Shown here one piece after another: positions 1-5,445 of a stretch of 9,183 nucleotides of DNA. Under the pieces are notes generated by a model, which was not told the origin of the DNA, did no database searches, and worked only from the letters and a program-made list of their open reading frames with translations. The position numbers were made by a program, and so were the translations under genes. The first letter of the stretch is position 1, and every line of letters begins with the position of its first letter. Source of the DNA: Gallionellaceae bacterium (lineage in GTDB: Bacteria > Pseudomonadota > Gammaproteobacteria > Burkholderiales > Gallionellaceae); assembly GCA_030690855.1 (NCBI GenBank), contig JAUYFR010000153.1, positions 1-9,183 on the forward strand, in the 5' to 3' direction.

Positions 1-217
1 CCGTCGGCAAAAAAGCTTCCATTTGAGTGCAGGCGGTGAGCGCTAAGCGTGGGTCAATGTCGGAGACTTTAATGGCCACTTTGCCTGGCATGCCAGGAGA
101 TTTGCTTTGGATGAATTCTTGTACCACGCGCTTGATTTCGACGTGGCTTTGCATTTCTGCCGCGTAAGTTGCCGGCAGGGATAAAAGACTGAGTAAAGCA
201 ACGAGGCTTATTTTCAT
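1..217 (-). CDS. flgA: FlgA, P-ring assembly chaperone (5' part only)
   Basis: FlgA is a periplasmic chaperone that helps FlgI assemble into the P ring. Reading the minus strand from ATG at 217-215 gives 72 codons before the window edge. The protein begins with a Sec signal peptide, MKISLVALLSLLSLPATYA, likely cleaved before AEMQSH. The segment DIDPRLALTACTQMEAFLPT near the edge matches the conserved FlgA stretch of the D-P-R-L-x-L-x-x-C form. The start is firm: an in-frame TAG lies a short way upstream and no other start codon occurs between it and this ATG. No Shine-Dalgarno sequence is visible before it, so translation may be weak. The gene is divergent from flgB, the common arrangement in Beta- and Gammaproteobacteria. 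The C-terminal SAF-like part is outside the window. Confidence 0.93.
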   Translation of the reverse strand, partial: MKISLVALLSLLSLPATYAAEMQSHVEIKRVVQEFIQSKSPGMPGKVAIKVSDIDPRLALTACTQMEAFLPT

Positions 218-358
218 GGCGGTATTGTCAGTGCTGCTGAGCTTGGTCTAAGGGGTGAAATAACACGCTTTTCACCCGTTAATCGAAGGATGCCCAAAAA
301 CCTACTGTGATTATTATGCACGACATGGACGTAGGAAGGATGCGAGAAGGAGGCAAAA
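218..358. promoter_or_regulatory. flgA/flgB divergent control region
   Basis: This 141-bp region must hold the start signals for both flgA (leftward) and flgB (rightward), since nothing else precedes either gene. I see no sigma-28 site and no sigma-54 GG-N10-GC site. A TATTAT at 312-317 could be a -10 element for flgB but has no good -35 at the right distance, so no promoter is assigned. The most ordered element is the inverted repeat listed separately at 253-277. Early flagellar operons are usually switched on by a master regulator such as FlhDC, but I could not recognise its box here. Confidence 0.6.
253..277. repeat. Inverted repeat GGGTGAAA-N9-TTTCACCC, possible operator
   Basis: Two perfect 8-nt arms, GGGTGAAA (253-260) and TTTCACCC (270-277), are separated by 9 nt. 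The arm centres are 17 nt apart, so the site could bind a dimeric regulator controlling both flgA and flgB. It could instead form an RNA hairpin in a leader transcript. There is no T-run after it, so it is not a standard intrinsic terminator. Confidence 0.5.
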
Positions 359-763
359 ATGACTAGCAGAATTGACAGCATGTACCAATTTCACCAAGCA
401 GCGCTGAATTTACGCGCCGCTCGTCAAGAATTGATCGCGTCAAATATTGCCAACGCAGACACGCCTAACTACAAGGCAAAAGACATTGATTTCGCCAGTG
501 CGTTGCAAGGAGCGCTTTCTGAGGCAGGGCCAAAATTACAAATGGCTACGACTACCGGTAATCATTTAACAGACGGCACAGGCGAGTCTGTGATGGGTTC
601 GCCAGTGCTTTATCGCGGTGCGCTGCAGCCCAGCGCAGACGGCAACACGGTGGATATGGATGTGGAGCGTGCGCAATTTGCTGATAACGCTTTGCGCTAT
701 GAAGCCAGCGTGCGATTCATTAGCGATAAAACTAAAGACGTACTGGCCGCCTTACAAGGCTAG
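359..763 (+). CDS. flgB: FlgB, proximal rod protein
   Basis: FlgB is a proximal rod subunit, exported by the flagellar type III system and located in the periplasm. At 134 aa it has the usual family length. Residues 28-40 carry the flagellar rod signature (SNIANADTPNYKA). The C-terminal part (about 95-134, MDVERAQFADNALRYEAS onward) is the expected amphipathic helix. There is no signal peptide, as expected for a type III substrate. The ATG has a perfect Shine-Dalgarno AAGGAGG at 347-353, 5 nt upstream. It is the first gene of the plus-strand operon and is followed by flgC after 22 nt. Confidence 0.97.
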   Translation: MTSRIDSMYQFHQAALNLRAARQELIASNIANADTPNYKAKDIDFASALQGALSEAGPKLQMATTTGNHLTDGTGESVMGSPVLYRGALQPSADGNTVDMDVERAQFADNALRYEASVRFISDKTKDVLAALQG

Positions 764-785
764 TAGAACATAAGAGGTAATTATC

Positions 786-1190
786 ATGTCACTCTTTAAT
801 ATTTTTAACATCGCCGGCTCCGGCATGACTGCGCAATCGCAGCGTTTGAACGTGGTGGCGAGTAACTTAGCCAACGCAGAAAGCACTACGGGCCCAGATG
901 GCAAGCCTTACGTGGCGAAGCAAGTGGTGTTTAGCTCCACTTCATTTGCTGGCCAGCCTGGCGAAGGGGTGCGAGTAGACTCAATTGTGGATGACGAGTC
1001 GCCCATGAAAATGGTGTACGACCCTAAGCATCCGCTGGCAGATGACAAAGGCTATGTGACGATGCCGAATGTAAATCCAGTGGATGAGATGGTGAATATG
1101 ATTTCCGCCTCACGCTCATATCAAAATAACGTAGATGTGATGAACACATCTAAAGCATTGTTACTTAAAACGCTTGCCATCGGGCAATAA
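786..1190 (+). CDS. flgC: FlgC, proximal rod protein
   Basis: FlgC is the second proximal rod subunit, stacking next to FlgB in the axial structure. At 134 aa it has the normal length. Residues 21-31 (LNVVASNLANA) are the N-terminal rod signature. Residues 97-134, beginning NPVDEMVNMISASRSYQ, are the C-terminal helix with the conserved VNMI-x8-Y pattern of axial proteins. A Shine-Dalgarno AAGAGGT lies at 772-778. The gene is in tight tandem with flgD: the flgD ribosome-binding site overlaps the flgC stop codon, suggesting coupled translation. Confidence 0.97.
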   Translation: MSLFNIFNIAGSGMTAQSQRLNVVASNLANAESTTGPDGKPYVAKQVVFSSTSFAGQPGEGVRVDSIVDDESPMKMVYDPKHPLADDKGYVTMPNVNPVDEMVNMISASRSYQNNVDVMNTSKALLLKTLAIGQ

Positions 1191-1201
1191 GGAGAAGAGT
1201 C

Positions 1202-1969
1202 ATGGTTAATTCCGTTCAAGGACCCAATTCATTAGGCGCAACACTGCCTACACCGGGTGCCGCAAACCCAGCACAAGCGCAGAACAAACCTGCCATGCCG
1301 CAAGCAGCCGGCGCTACCGCACCCGCGCAAGGGGCAAGTAAGGCAGCAGGCGCCGCGATTAGCGATGCCGCCGGTTCAGGTGCGAATACGCAAGATCGTT
1401 TTCTGAAATTACTGGTGACGCAGATGAAGAATCAAGATCCGTTGAATCCGATGGATAACGCGCAGGTCACTTCACAAATGGCGCAACTCAGCACGGTAAG
1501 CGGTATTGACAAAATTAACGCCACTTTAAAGGCGCTGAGCGACAACATGTCTGCCGGACAATCGATGTCGGCAACCAGCATGATTGGTCACGGTGCGTTG
1601 GTGCCAGGTGCGAGTGTGGAGCTGAAAGAGGGTAAAGGTTTGGCAGGCGTTGATCTCGCACAAAGTGCCGATGCCGTTAAAGTGCAAATCAAAGATGGTG
1701 CAAACAATATCGTGCGCACCATTCAAATGGGTGCGCAAAAACAAGGCGTTATTCCACTGGCATGGGATGGCAAAGATGACACAGGTGAAGCATTACCTGA
1801 TGGGCCATACAAAATCTCTGCTGAGTTTGTTTCTGGTGACAAGACGGAGCCAGCGAAGACTTTGGCATTCGGTATGGTCAATGGTGTAGTGCCTGGTTCA
1901 GCTGGCGCCAAATTGGACGTGAGCGGCTTGGGTAGTTTCAACCTGGCAGACGTTAAACAAGTTGTGTAA
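1202..1969 (+). CDS. flgD: FlgD, hook assembly cap/scaffold protein
   Basis: FlgD sits at the tip of the growing hook and guides FlgE polymerisation. At 255 aa it is slightly longer than the enteric protein (about 230 aa, from memory). Residues 10-60 form a low-complexity Ala/Pro/Gln/Gly-rich leader, which accounts for much of the extra length. The conserved FlgD core starts at 63 with TQDRFLKLLVTQMKNQDP, the diagnostic motif, followed by LNPMDNAQVTSQMAQLSTV. The C-terminal half (about 128-255) fits the tudor/FnIII-like FlgD domain, including the PLAWDGKDDTGEALPDGPY motif. The Shine-Dalgarno AAGGAG (1189-1194) overlaps the flgC stop. The 58-nt spacer to flgE is longer than the preceding ones and contains a hairpin. 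Confidence 0.96.
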   Translation: MVNSVQGPNSLGATLPTPGAANPAQAQNKPAMPQAAGATAPAQGASKAAGAAISDAAGSGANTQDRFLKLLVTQMKNQDPLNPMDNAQVTSQMAQLSTVSGIDKINATLKALSDNMSAGQSMSATSMIGHGALVPGASVELKEGKGLAGVDLAQSADAVKVQIKDGANNIVRTIQMGAQKQGVIPLAWDGKDDTGEALPDGPYKISAEFVSGDKTEPAKTLAFGMVNGVVPGSAGAKLDVSGLGSFNLADVKQVV

Positions 1970-1977
1970 TGCAAGCG

Positions 1978-2001
1978 GTCACCACCCAGTACGGGTGTGA
2001 C
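1978..2001 (+). repeat. Hairpin between flgD and flgE
   Basis: GTCAC and ACCC (1978-1982, 1984-1987) pair with GGGT and GTGAC (1993-1996, 1997-2001), making 9 base pairs with a single bulged C at 1983 and a 5-nt loop (AGTAC). No T-run follows, so termination is unlikely. It ends 13 nt before the flgE Shine-Dalgarno (2015-2021) and could act as an mRNA stability or processing boundary for the flgE segment. The pairing is seen in the sequence; the role is inferred. Confidence 0.55.
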
Positions 2002-2027
2002 GTTCAAGCTAAACAAAGGAGAACATC

Positions 2028-3374
2028 ATGGGCTTTCAACAAGGACTCAGCGGACTAAACTCAGCAGCCAAAAATTTGGACGTAATCGGCAACAACGTGG
2101 CGAACGCGAACACCGTTGGTTTTAAATTATCGCAAGCTCAATTCTCCGATGTGTATGCCAGCTCGGTGGGTGGCTCAGCAGGAACCGTCGCTGGTATTGG
2201 TACCAAGCTAGCGACGATTGCCCAGCAATTTTCTCAAGGGAATATCACCGCAAGTAACAACGCGCTAGATACCGCGATTAGTGGACAGGGCTTCTTTCAG
2301 CTTGGAACAAAAGTAAGCACTGCGCCCCAGTTCTACACGCGTAACGGACAATTTCAGCTCGATAGCGAAGGTTTTATCGTCACCAGTGAAGGCATGCGAT
2401 TGTTTGGCGTTGACCATTCAGGCGTACCAGGCCCGTTACAAATTCCAACTACACAAATTCCAGCGCGCGCTACCGGCACCTCAGATCGCCCAAATGTTTT
2501 GGTAGGCCTGAACGTAGATGCCCGTGGCCAAGTAACGGCAGAACCTGCGGATACTGGACTCACAGCGACTGTGCCACCAGGTCCAGCAGGATCGTTTCGT
2601 TTTAATCAGTCGGACCCTTCGACTTACAACAACTCAACTTCCACAACGATTTATGACAGCTTGGGGAATCCACACGTAGCGACCTTGTATTTCCAGAAAG
2701 CTGAGCCAACGGTTGGCGTGAACAAGTGGAACGTATTCTTAACCATCGACAATCAACTTCAACCAGCACAAGCTGCGGCAACCGTGCCATTGAGTGCTGT
2801 GCCGATTGGCGCAGGCTTGCCGTTTGATACCACAGGTAAATTGCCAAAGGGAACGCTGCTTGCCATGTCTCAGGCATTTACGCCCCCGATGTCAACAGGT
2901 CCTGGCGGCGGTATTGCAGCTGCGGCAGATCCAATGACACTGACTTTCGACTTCTCTGATAGTACGCAATACGGTTCAGCCTTCGGTGTGAGTTCGATGG
3001 TGCAAGATGGATATACAACAGGTATGCCGAGCGGCTTTAACATTAGCCCTGATGGCACAGTTTTGGGACGTTACACGAACGGTCAGTCAGCTAAATTAGG
3101 GCAAGTAACCATTGCCAACTTTTCTAATCCGCAAGGTTTGCAACCACTGGGGAATAACCGTTGGGCGCCGACTTCGACAGCGGGTACGCCTTTGCCGGGC
3201 ACGCCAGGTACGGCGAGTTTGGGCGTGTTGCAGTCAGGCGCGGTGGAAGATGCTAACGTCGATTTGACCGGTGAGTTAGTCAACATGATTGTGGCGCAGC
3301 GGGTTTATCAAGCGAACGCGCAATCCATTAAGACACAAGACGCCGTGTTGCAGACAATTACTAACTTGCGTTGA
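2028..3374 (+). CDS. flgE: FlgE, flagellar hook protein
   Basis: FlgE polymerises into the hook, the universal joint between rod and filament. At 448 aa it is longer than the enteric hook protein (about 400 aa, from memory), with the extra length in the surface-exposed middle domains. Residues 20-33 (IGNNVANANTVGFK) are the N-terminal axial signature. TAISGQGFFQL and FYTRNGQFQLDSEGF mark the conserved D1 segment. A segment around 200-222 (NNSTSTTIYDSLGNPHVATL) is typical of FlgE D2. The C-terminus, DANVDLTGELVNMIVAQRVY to TNLR, forms the D0 coiled-coil helix. The Shine-Dalgarno AAAGGAG is at 2015-2021. Spacers with hairpins lie on both sides, unlike the tightly packed flgB-C-D. Confidence 0.97.
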   Translation: MGFQQGLSGLNSAAKNLDVIGNNVANANTVGFKLSQAQFSDVYASSVGGSAGTVAGIGTKLATIAQQFSQGNITASNNALDTAISGQGFFQLGTKVSTAPQFYTRNGQFQLDSEGFIVTSEGMRLFGVDHSGVPGPLQIPTTQIPARATGTSDRPNVLVGLNVDARGQVTAEPADTGLTATVPPGPAGSFRFNQSDPSTYNNSTSTTIYDSLGNPHVATLYFQKAEPTVGVNKWNVFLTIDNQLQPAQAAATVPLSAVPIGAGLPFDTTGKLPKGTLLAMSQAFTPPMSTGPGGGIAAAADPMTLTFDFSDSTQYGSAFGVSSMVQDGYTTGMPSGFNISPDGTVLGRYTNGQSAKLGQVTIANFSNPQGLQPLGNNRWAPTSTAGTPLPGTPGTASLGVLQSGAVEDANVDLTGELVNMIVAQRVYQANAQSIKTQDAVLQTITNLR

Positions 3375-3388
3375 TGATAAGTAGTAGC

Positions 3389-3404
3389 TCGGGTTTCAAC
3401 CCGA
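3389..3404 (+). repeat. Perfect palindrome downstream of flgE
   Basis: TCGGGTT and AACCCGA are perfectly complementary with 2 nt between them, so a realistic RNA hairpin has 6 pairs and a 4-nt loop. It begins 15 nt after the flgE stop. No T-run follows, so I do not call it a terminator. It resembles the short GTCGGGTT/AACCCGAC-type palindromes that I recall as dispersed repeats in various proteobacterial genomes, but this needs a genome-wide count. Confidence 0.5.
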
Positions 3405-3418
3405 CAAGAAGTTAAGGC

Positions 3419-3465
3419 GTCGGACTACTCAAGGGCACAAGAACATTTACGAGGTAAAGTCCGAC
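3419..3465 (+). repeat. Inverted repeat GTCGGACT / AGTCCGAC before flgF
   Basis: GTCGGACT (3419-3426) is the exact reverse complement of AGTCCGAC (3458-3465), with 31 nt between. The right arm continues into CTACGG and directly abuts the flgF Shine-Dalgarno GGAGG (3470-3474), so pairing could affect flgF translation. Together with the palindrome at 3389-3404 it looks like a pair of related short palindromic elements filling the flgE-flgF gap. Confidence 0.5.
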
Positions 3466-3479
3466 CTACGGAGGAAATC

Positions 3480-4223
3480 ATGGATCGTTTAATTTATACC
3501 GCGATGACCGGGGCATCTCACATCCTGCAGCAGCAAGCGGCGGTGTCGGAGAATCTTGCCAACAACAACACCCCGGGATTTAGAGCCGCGATTAACACCT
3601 TCCGCGCAGTTCCTTTAGAAGGGGAAGGACTCGCTACGCGCGTTTTTGTGGTGGACTCAACGGCGGGTGCTGACTTTACACCCGGTGCAATGCAACCTAC
3701 AGGTCGCGATTTAGATATTGCGATTGATGGCAAAGGTTGGATTGCGGTGCAAGCGCCTGACGGTAAAGAGTCCTACACTCGTAACGGTAGCTTTCAAACC
3801 ACCTCGAATGGTGTGCTACAAACTCGTAGCGGATTAAACGTGTTGGGTGATAACGGCATTATCACTTTGCCACCGAATACTGAAGTCACCATCGCCAAAG
3901 ACGGCACAATCTCTACCGTGCAGACCGGCACAAAACCTGCCGCCGTCGTGACGGTGGGCCGCATCAAATTGACCAATCCCTCTGAAGATCAATTGGTGCG
4001 CGGTGAAGATGGCATGTTCCGCACAAAGGACGGCAACAATGCCGAAGCAGATGGCAAAGTGACGGTGATGGTTGGCAACTTAGAAAGTAGCAACGTAAAT
4101 GCGGTGGAGGCGATGGTCAACATGATCACACTGGCACGGCAATTTGATACGCAAATGAAAATGCTCCAAACAGCAGATAACAATGCGAAGGCCGCGAGCC
4201 AGTTATTGAATATCAATGCCTAG
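3480..4223 (+). CDS. flgF: FlgF, proximal rod protein
   Basis: FlgF is a rod subunit between FlgB/FlgC and FlgG. At 247 aa it matches the family's usual length. Residues 25-36 (NLANNNTPGFRA) carry the N-terminal axial motif. GRDLDIAIDGKGWIAVQAPD and SYTRNGSFQTTSNGVLQT are the conserved FlgF/FlgG core. The C-terminus, LESSNVNAVEAMVNMITLAR through MLQTADNNAKAASQLL, is the axial helix. The start has a good Shine-Dalgarno GGAGG at 3470-3474, 5 nt upstream. It is preceded by a 105-nt palindromic spacer and followed by an unusually long 413-nt gap before flgG, although the two genes are normally adjacent. Confidence 0.96.
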   Translation: MDRLIYTAMTGASHILQQQAAVSENLANNNTPGFRAAINTFRAVPLEGEGLATRVFVVDSTAGADFTPGAMQPTGRDLDIAIDGKGWIAVQAPDGKESYTRNGSFQTTSNGVLQTRSGLNVLGDNGIITLPPNTEVTIAKDGTISTVQTGTKPAAVVTVGRIKLTNPSEDQLVRGEDGMFRTKDGNNAEADGKVTVMVGNLESSNVNAVEAMVNMITLARQFDTQMKMLQTADNNAKAASQLLNINA

Positions 4224-4257
4224 CTTTAGATAAATTCTGTAAGCAATAAAGAAAAAA

Positions 4258-4472
4258 TTATCCGCATAATCAGCGAGTTGCTCGCTTGCGAGCTTAGTCG
4301 AGTGGCTATAACCAATCACTTGGCAGCTTGCTGCCTTAGTGAGATGGCTAGTTGCTTCACCAGTAGTTTTATCAGATTAAACCGATTTATTCGGTAAGTG
4401 TTGCTCAGTCGATTTATTGTAACATATTGTTTATATTGAGAATTATGTTTTTTCTGCGAAATATGCGGATAA
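4258..4472. repeat. Segment bounded by 11-bp inverted repeats; possible MITE-like insertion
   Basis: TTATCCGCATA (4258-4268) and TATGCGGATAA (4462-4472) are exact reverse complements and bound a 215-bp non-coding segment. Inside the arms the similarity fades but continues weakly. Each arm is flanked outside by at least four A residues (4252-4257 and 4473-4476), which could be a target duplication or simply an A-tract. There is no transposase gene. The arrangement fits a small non-autonomous insertion in the flgF-flgG gap; a chance match or an RNA long-range pairing is the alternative. Confidence 0.4.
4274..4350 (+). repeat. Two tandem hairpin units, 42-nt period, CUUG-capped
   Basis: Unit 1 (4274-4308) and unit 2 (4316-4350) are each 35 nt, start 42 nt apart, and match at 22 of 35 positions. 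Each has an inner 6-bp stem: GCTCGC/GCGAGC in unit 1 and GGCAGC/GCTGCC in unit 2. In both the stem closes on G(CUUG)C in the plus-strand RNA, then TTAGT follows, and both units end in TGGCTA. Outer stems also form: five pairs in unit 2 (4316-4320 with 4338-4342), four of five in unit 1 (4274-4278 with 4296-4300). Three inner and two outer pairs differ between units in a compensatory way, so structure is kept while sequence changes. G(CUUG)C is a known stable RNA cap, favouring an RNA role read in the operon direction. Confidence 0.6.
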
Positions 4473-4475
4473 AAA
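4448..4475 (+). repeat. Imperfect hairpin overlapping the right inverted-repeat arm
   Basis: TCTGCG (4453-4458) pairs with TGCGGA (4464-4469) around a 5-nt AAATA loop, with two G-T wobbles, and five T-A pairs extend the stem (4448-4452 with 4471-4475) past a bulged T at 4470. Because T-rich bases lie on the 5' side and A-rich bases on the 3' side, it is not a plus-strand terminator. The right arm of the 11-bp inverted repeat overlaps this stem, so the two pairings would compete. Confidence 0.4.
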
Positions 4476-4552
4476 AGGTTTTTGTCGTTCATCTCTAAAT
4501 TTCCGCTAAGCGCGAATAAGCGCACTTTTCTCCCTCTCATCCTCCCTTTGAT

Positions 4553-4572
4553 TTCTGCCGCCTTCGGTAGGA
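4553..4572 (+). repeat. Hairpin 64 nt upstream of flgG
   Basis: TTCTGCCG (4553-4560) pairs with CGGTAGGA (4565-4572) around a CCTT loop: 8 pairs including two G-T wobbles. It follows the pyrimidine-rich tract and precedes the flgG leader. No T-run follows. It may belong to the flgG leader structure; no function can be assigned from sequence alone. Confidence 0.4.
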
Positions 4573-4636
4573 TAGGCTCATGTGTAATGGCTTAAATGCC
4601 CTAGATGAAGCGCTAAGAAAATAAAGGAGTACCGAC

Positions 4637-5419
4637 ATGATTCGTTCCTTATGGATTTCCAAGACCGGCTTAGATGCCCAGCAAACGCAGATGGATGTGG
4701 TTGCCAACAACTTGGCGAACGTCAGCACCAATGGTTTTAAGCGGTCACGTGCGGTGTTTGAGGATTTGCTCTACCAAAACATTCGTCAGCCTGGCGCGCA
4801 GTCTTCGCAAAATACGCAAATTCCATCAGGCTTGCAGATCGGTACTGGCGTGCGCCCTGTTGCAGCTGAGCGTATCCACACTCAAGGTAACTTGGCGCAA
4901 ACGGGCAACAAGCTCGATGTGGCGATTCAAGGCGCAGGATTCTTCCCCGTGTTGATGCCAGATGGCACTACTGGCTACACCCGCGATGGTTCATTTCAAA
5001 CTGACAGCCAAGGCCAGCTGGTGACTTCCAGTGGTTTTGTGATTCAACCCGCTATTACCATTCCAGCTAACGCGACTAGCGTGACCATTGGTCAAGATGG
5101 CTTAGTGTCGGTAACCCAAGCCGGCACCGTCGCGCCAACGCAGATTGGTAATTTGCAACTGACGACGTTTATTAACCCAACGGGTCTGCAAAGTGTCGGG
5201 CAAAATTTATATTTAGAAACTTCATCATCCGGTGCGCCAAGCCAGCAAGCGGCTGGAATCAATGGCACGGGTACTTTAGGCCAAGGCTTTGTTGAAACTT
5301 CGAACGTGAACGTAGTGGAAGAGTTGGTGAACATGATTCAGACGCAGCGCGCTTACGAGATCAACTCTAAAGCGATTTCAACGTCGGATCAAATGTTGCA
5401 AAAGTTATCTCAGATTTAA
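4637..5419 (+). CDS. flgG: FlgG, distal rod protein
   Basis: FlgG forms the distal rod that crosses the P and L rings and joins the hook. At 260 aa it has the canonical family length. Residues 20-35 (DVVANNLANVSTNGFK) form the N-terminal axial motif. Residues 41-74 contain the highly conserved FlgG-specific stretch (FEDLLYQNIRQPGAQSS, then IPSGLQIGTGVRP) that distinguishes it from hook protein. LDVAIQGAGFFPVLMPDG and GYTRDGSFQTDSQGQLV follow. The C-terminus, SNVNVVEELVNMIQTQRAYE to KLSQI, is the axial helix. The Shine-Dalgarno AAAGGAG at 4623-4629 is 7 nt from the ATG. The 413-nt gap before it suggests flgG-flgJ may be expressed partly independently of flgB-flgF. Confidence 0.97.
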   Translation: MIRSLWISKTGLDAQQTQMDVVANNLANVSTNGFKRSRAVFEDLLYQNIRQPGAQSSQNTQIPSGLQIGTGVRPVAAERIHTQGNLAQTGNKLDVAIQGAGFFPVLMPDGTTGYTRDGSFQTDSQGQLVTSSGFVIQPAITIPANATSVTIGQDGLVSVTQAGTVAPTQIGNLQLTTFINPTGLQSVGQNLYLETSSSGAPSQQAAGINGTGTLGQGFVETSNVNVVEELVNMIQTQRAYEINSKAISTSDQMLQKLSQI

Positions 5420-5445
5420 GCTGAGTGAGGTTTAGGAGAGTCATC

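Larger units (their letters stand above)
4224..4636 (+). other. Long structured A+T-rich spacer between flgF and flgG
   Basis: This 413-nt stretch holds no convincing gene. It is visibly richer in A+T than the flanking genes. It contains an 11-bp exact inverted repeat (4258-4268 / 4462-4472), two tandem CUUG-capped hairpins (4274-4350), a small hairpin ACCGA-TTTAT-TCGGT (4381-4395), a stem at 4448-4475, a direct repeat TAAGCGC (4507-4513 and 4517-4523), a pyrimidine-rich tract (4525-4549) and a hairpin at 4553-4572. The flgG Shine-Dalgarno is at 4623-4629. A promoter for flgG could lie here; TTGTAA (4417-4422) with AATTAT (4441-4446) is an 18-nt-spaced but weak candidate that I do not assign. 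Confidence 0.7.

Noticed and set aside
327..343. Sigma-54 promoter before flgB
   Set aside because: GG and GC pairs occur but never with the required 10-nt spacing and flanking TGGCAC/TTGC context.
1723..2016. Minus-strand 97-codon reading frame antisense to flgD
   Set aside because: It is antisense to the conserved FlgD C-terminal domain and shows no recognisable features of its own.
4247..4269. Sigma-28 promoter TAAAGAAA / CCGCATAA at the start of the flgF-flgG spacer
   Set aside because: The spacing between the two halves is 7 nt instead of 11 and the second half is a poor match; CCGCATA is better explained as the inverted-repeat arm.
4280..4335. CUUG hairpins as intrinsic terminators after flgF
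   Set aside because: The stems are strong, but no T-run follows either one.
4274..4350. CRISPR-like repeats
   Set aside because: There are only two imperfect copies and the whole unit is a hairpin with no spacer-like variable insert of proper length.
4316..4540. Minus-strand 74-codon reading frame in the flgF-flgG spacer
   Set aside because: It runs through the hairpin repeats, has no recognisable domain, its purine-rich upstream tract directly abuts the ATG with no spacing, and its composition is simply that of the A+T-rich spacer.
4537..4731. Minus-strand 64-codon reading frame overlapping the flgG start
   Set aside because: Half of it is antisense to the conserved N-terminal FlgG coding region, so it is a shadow frame with no independent support.
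5425..5445. Upstream GTG start for flgH, adding seven residues (MRFRRVI)
   Set aside because: It has no ribosome-binding site at the right distance, while ATG 5446 has AGGAG 7 nt upstream and starts a normal lipoprotein signal peptide directly.
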